Of a stretch of 64,000 bases of DNA, positions 63,213 through 64,000 are shown piece after piece. Source of the stretch: Streptomyces marincola (GTDB lineage Bacteria; Actinomycetota; Actinomycetes; Streptomycetales; Streptomycetaceae); the NCBI RefSeq assembly GCF_020410765.1, contig NZ_CP084541.1, positions 5,820,001 to 5,884,000 on the forward strand, read 5' to 3'. Every line of letters begins with the position of its first letter. Positions within the stretch are counted from its first letter, which is position 1. A program made the translations under genes and the position numbers. Under the pieces are notes generated by a model, which was not told the DNA's origin, searched no databases, and was given only the letters and a program-made list of their open reading frames with translations.

Positions 63213-64000
63213 ATGGGCGACATTCTCATCGGCACCTGCTCGTGGACGGACCGGGCCCTGGTGACCGGCGGCTGGTACCCGCCGGGCTCGCGGGACCCCG
63301 AGGGGCGGCTGCGGTACTACGCGGAACGGTTCCCCGTGGTGGAGGTGGACGCCACCTACTACGCGCTGCCGACCGCGCGGCGCAGCCGGCTGTGGGCCGA
63401 ACGGACGCCGCGCGGTTTCACGTTCGACGTGAAGGCGTACTCGCTGCTCACCGGGCACCCCACGCGCGCCGGGACGCTGCCGCCCGGGCTGCGCCCGCCG
63501 GGGCCGCCCGGCCGGTCCGTGCGCGGCGCCGACCTCGGCCCTGCCGCCGTGCGGGAGGTGTGGGACGCGTTCATCGCCGGGGTCGAGCCGCTGCGCCGCG
63601 CGGACCGGCTCGGGAGCGTTCTGCTCCAGTACCCGCCGTGGTTCACACCCGGGCGCGGGGCGCGGGAACGGCTCGCGCGGGCGAGTGAACTCGCCGGCGA
63701 TCTGCCGCTCACCGTCGAGTTCCGGCACCGCGAATGGCTGAGCGACCCCTGCCTCGACGACACCCTCGCGCTGCTGCGCGAGCACGGCATGGCGCTGGCT
63801 GCCGTGGACACCGCGCAGGGCCTGCCGAACTCCCTGCCGCCCGTGACCGAGGTGACGAACCGCAGGCGCGCGGTGGTCAGGTTCCACGGGCGCAGCCGGG
63901 CGTGGGGCACGGGCAGCAAGGAGGACCGGTTCAGGCACCACTACACGCGCGCGGAACTGGAGCCCTGGGTGGGGCGGGTGCGGCGGCTCGCCGAGGAGGC
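63213..64000 (+). CDS. DUF72 (YecE-like) protein, cut by window end
   Basis: The first 262 residues are visible. GDILIGTCSWTDRALV, the FPVVEVDATYYALPTARRSR segment, FTFDVKAYSLLTGHP and VRFHGRSRAWG are DUF72 landmarks of a TIM-barrel-like family of unknown function. ATG 63213 has GGGGG just upstream. The C terminus lies outside the window. It probably has about 20-40 more residues, judging from the family. Confidence 0.88.
   Translation, partial: MGDILIGTCSWTDRALVTGGWYPPGSRDPEGRLRYYAERFPVVEVDATYYALPTARRSRLWAERTPRGFTFDVKAYSLLTGHPTRAGTLPPGLRPPGPPGRSVRGADLGPAAVREVWDAFIAGVEPLRRADRLGSVLLQYPPWFTPGRGARERLARASELAGDLPLTVEFRHREWLSDPCLDDTLALLREHGMALAAVDTAQGLPNSLPPVTEVTNRRRAVVRFHGRSRAWGTGSKEDRFRHHYTRAELEPWVGRVRRLAEE

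Overview
The window is high-GC actinobacterial chromosome, almost certainly Streptomyces or a close relative. Codons end overwhelmingly in G or C, GTG and TTG starts are frequent, and families typical of the genus recur: snapalysin, the S37 PS-10 peptidase, DUF574 methyltransferases with a DUF5753 regulator, DUF6278, HisKA_3 kinase and a proteasome beta subunit. No rRNA, confident tRNA, CRISPR array, prophage or complete biosynthetic cluster was found.

Layout. 0-9 kb: a truncated DeoR regulator, a secreted S37 peptidase, two divergent Ser/Thr kinases (the second with two nearly identical P-domains outside the membrane) and a large secreted subtilisin-like protease. 9.4-12.5 kb: ABC exporter, CutA and a methyltransferase. 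12.8-14.9 kb: an IS graveyard (IS5- and IS21-type remnants) enclosing a DUF998 membrane protein. 14.9-21.2 kb: a sugar-uptake locus in which a LacI repressor diverges from a binding protein, two permeases and a GH2 enzyme, with a palindromic operator between. 21.3-31.3 kb: MFS transporter, an envelope-stress-like trio (holin-like/DUF3618/DUF4235), APC permease, P450, GH13 alpha-glucosidase, and a lactone oxidase divergent from a PLP aldolase-like enzyme through a very short shared promoter. 31.4-38.6 kb: snapalysin, a ThuA + Gfo/Idh pair, O6-alkylguanine methyltransferase, a methyltransferase, a secreted esterase, an Rv1733c-like membrane protein and a histidine kinase without a neighbouring response regulator.

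38.7-45.6 kb is a regulatory region: an XRE/DUF5753 regulator coupled to a DUF574 methyltransferase, a Rieske/DAO oxidoreductase, a second DUF574 methyltransferase, then a strongly structured leader, a small ORF, a zinc-ribbon/HTH protein and a sigma-like protein. 45.6-54.2 kb: class III aminotransferase and GntR regulator, DUF6278, exonuclease III with an MBL hydrolase, the psd-pssA phosphatidylethanolamine operon, and a CitE-type lyase with a TetR regulator that look like the remainder of an ethylmalonyl-CoA locus. 54.4-64 kb: a BNR_4 polysaccharide-lyase-like protein, an orphan proteasome beta subunit, small hypotheticals, a TetR/SDR/SMR module, a large clan-A glycoside hydrolase with a CBM-like module, and a DUF72 protein cut by the window end.

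Many convergent gene pairs are separated by strong GC-rich inverted repeats, annotated as terminators. All family assignments come from reading the translated sequence; no database search was run.
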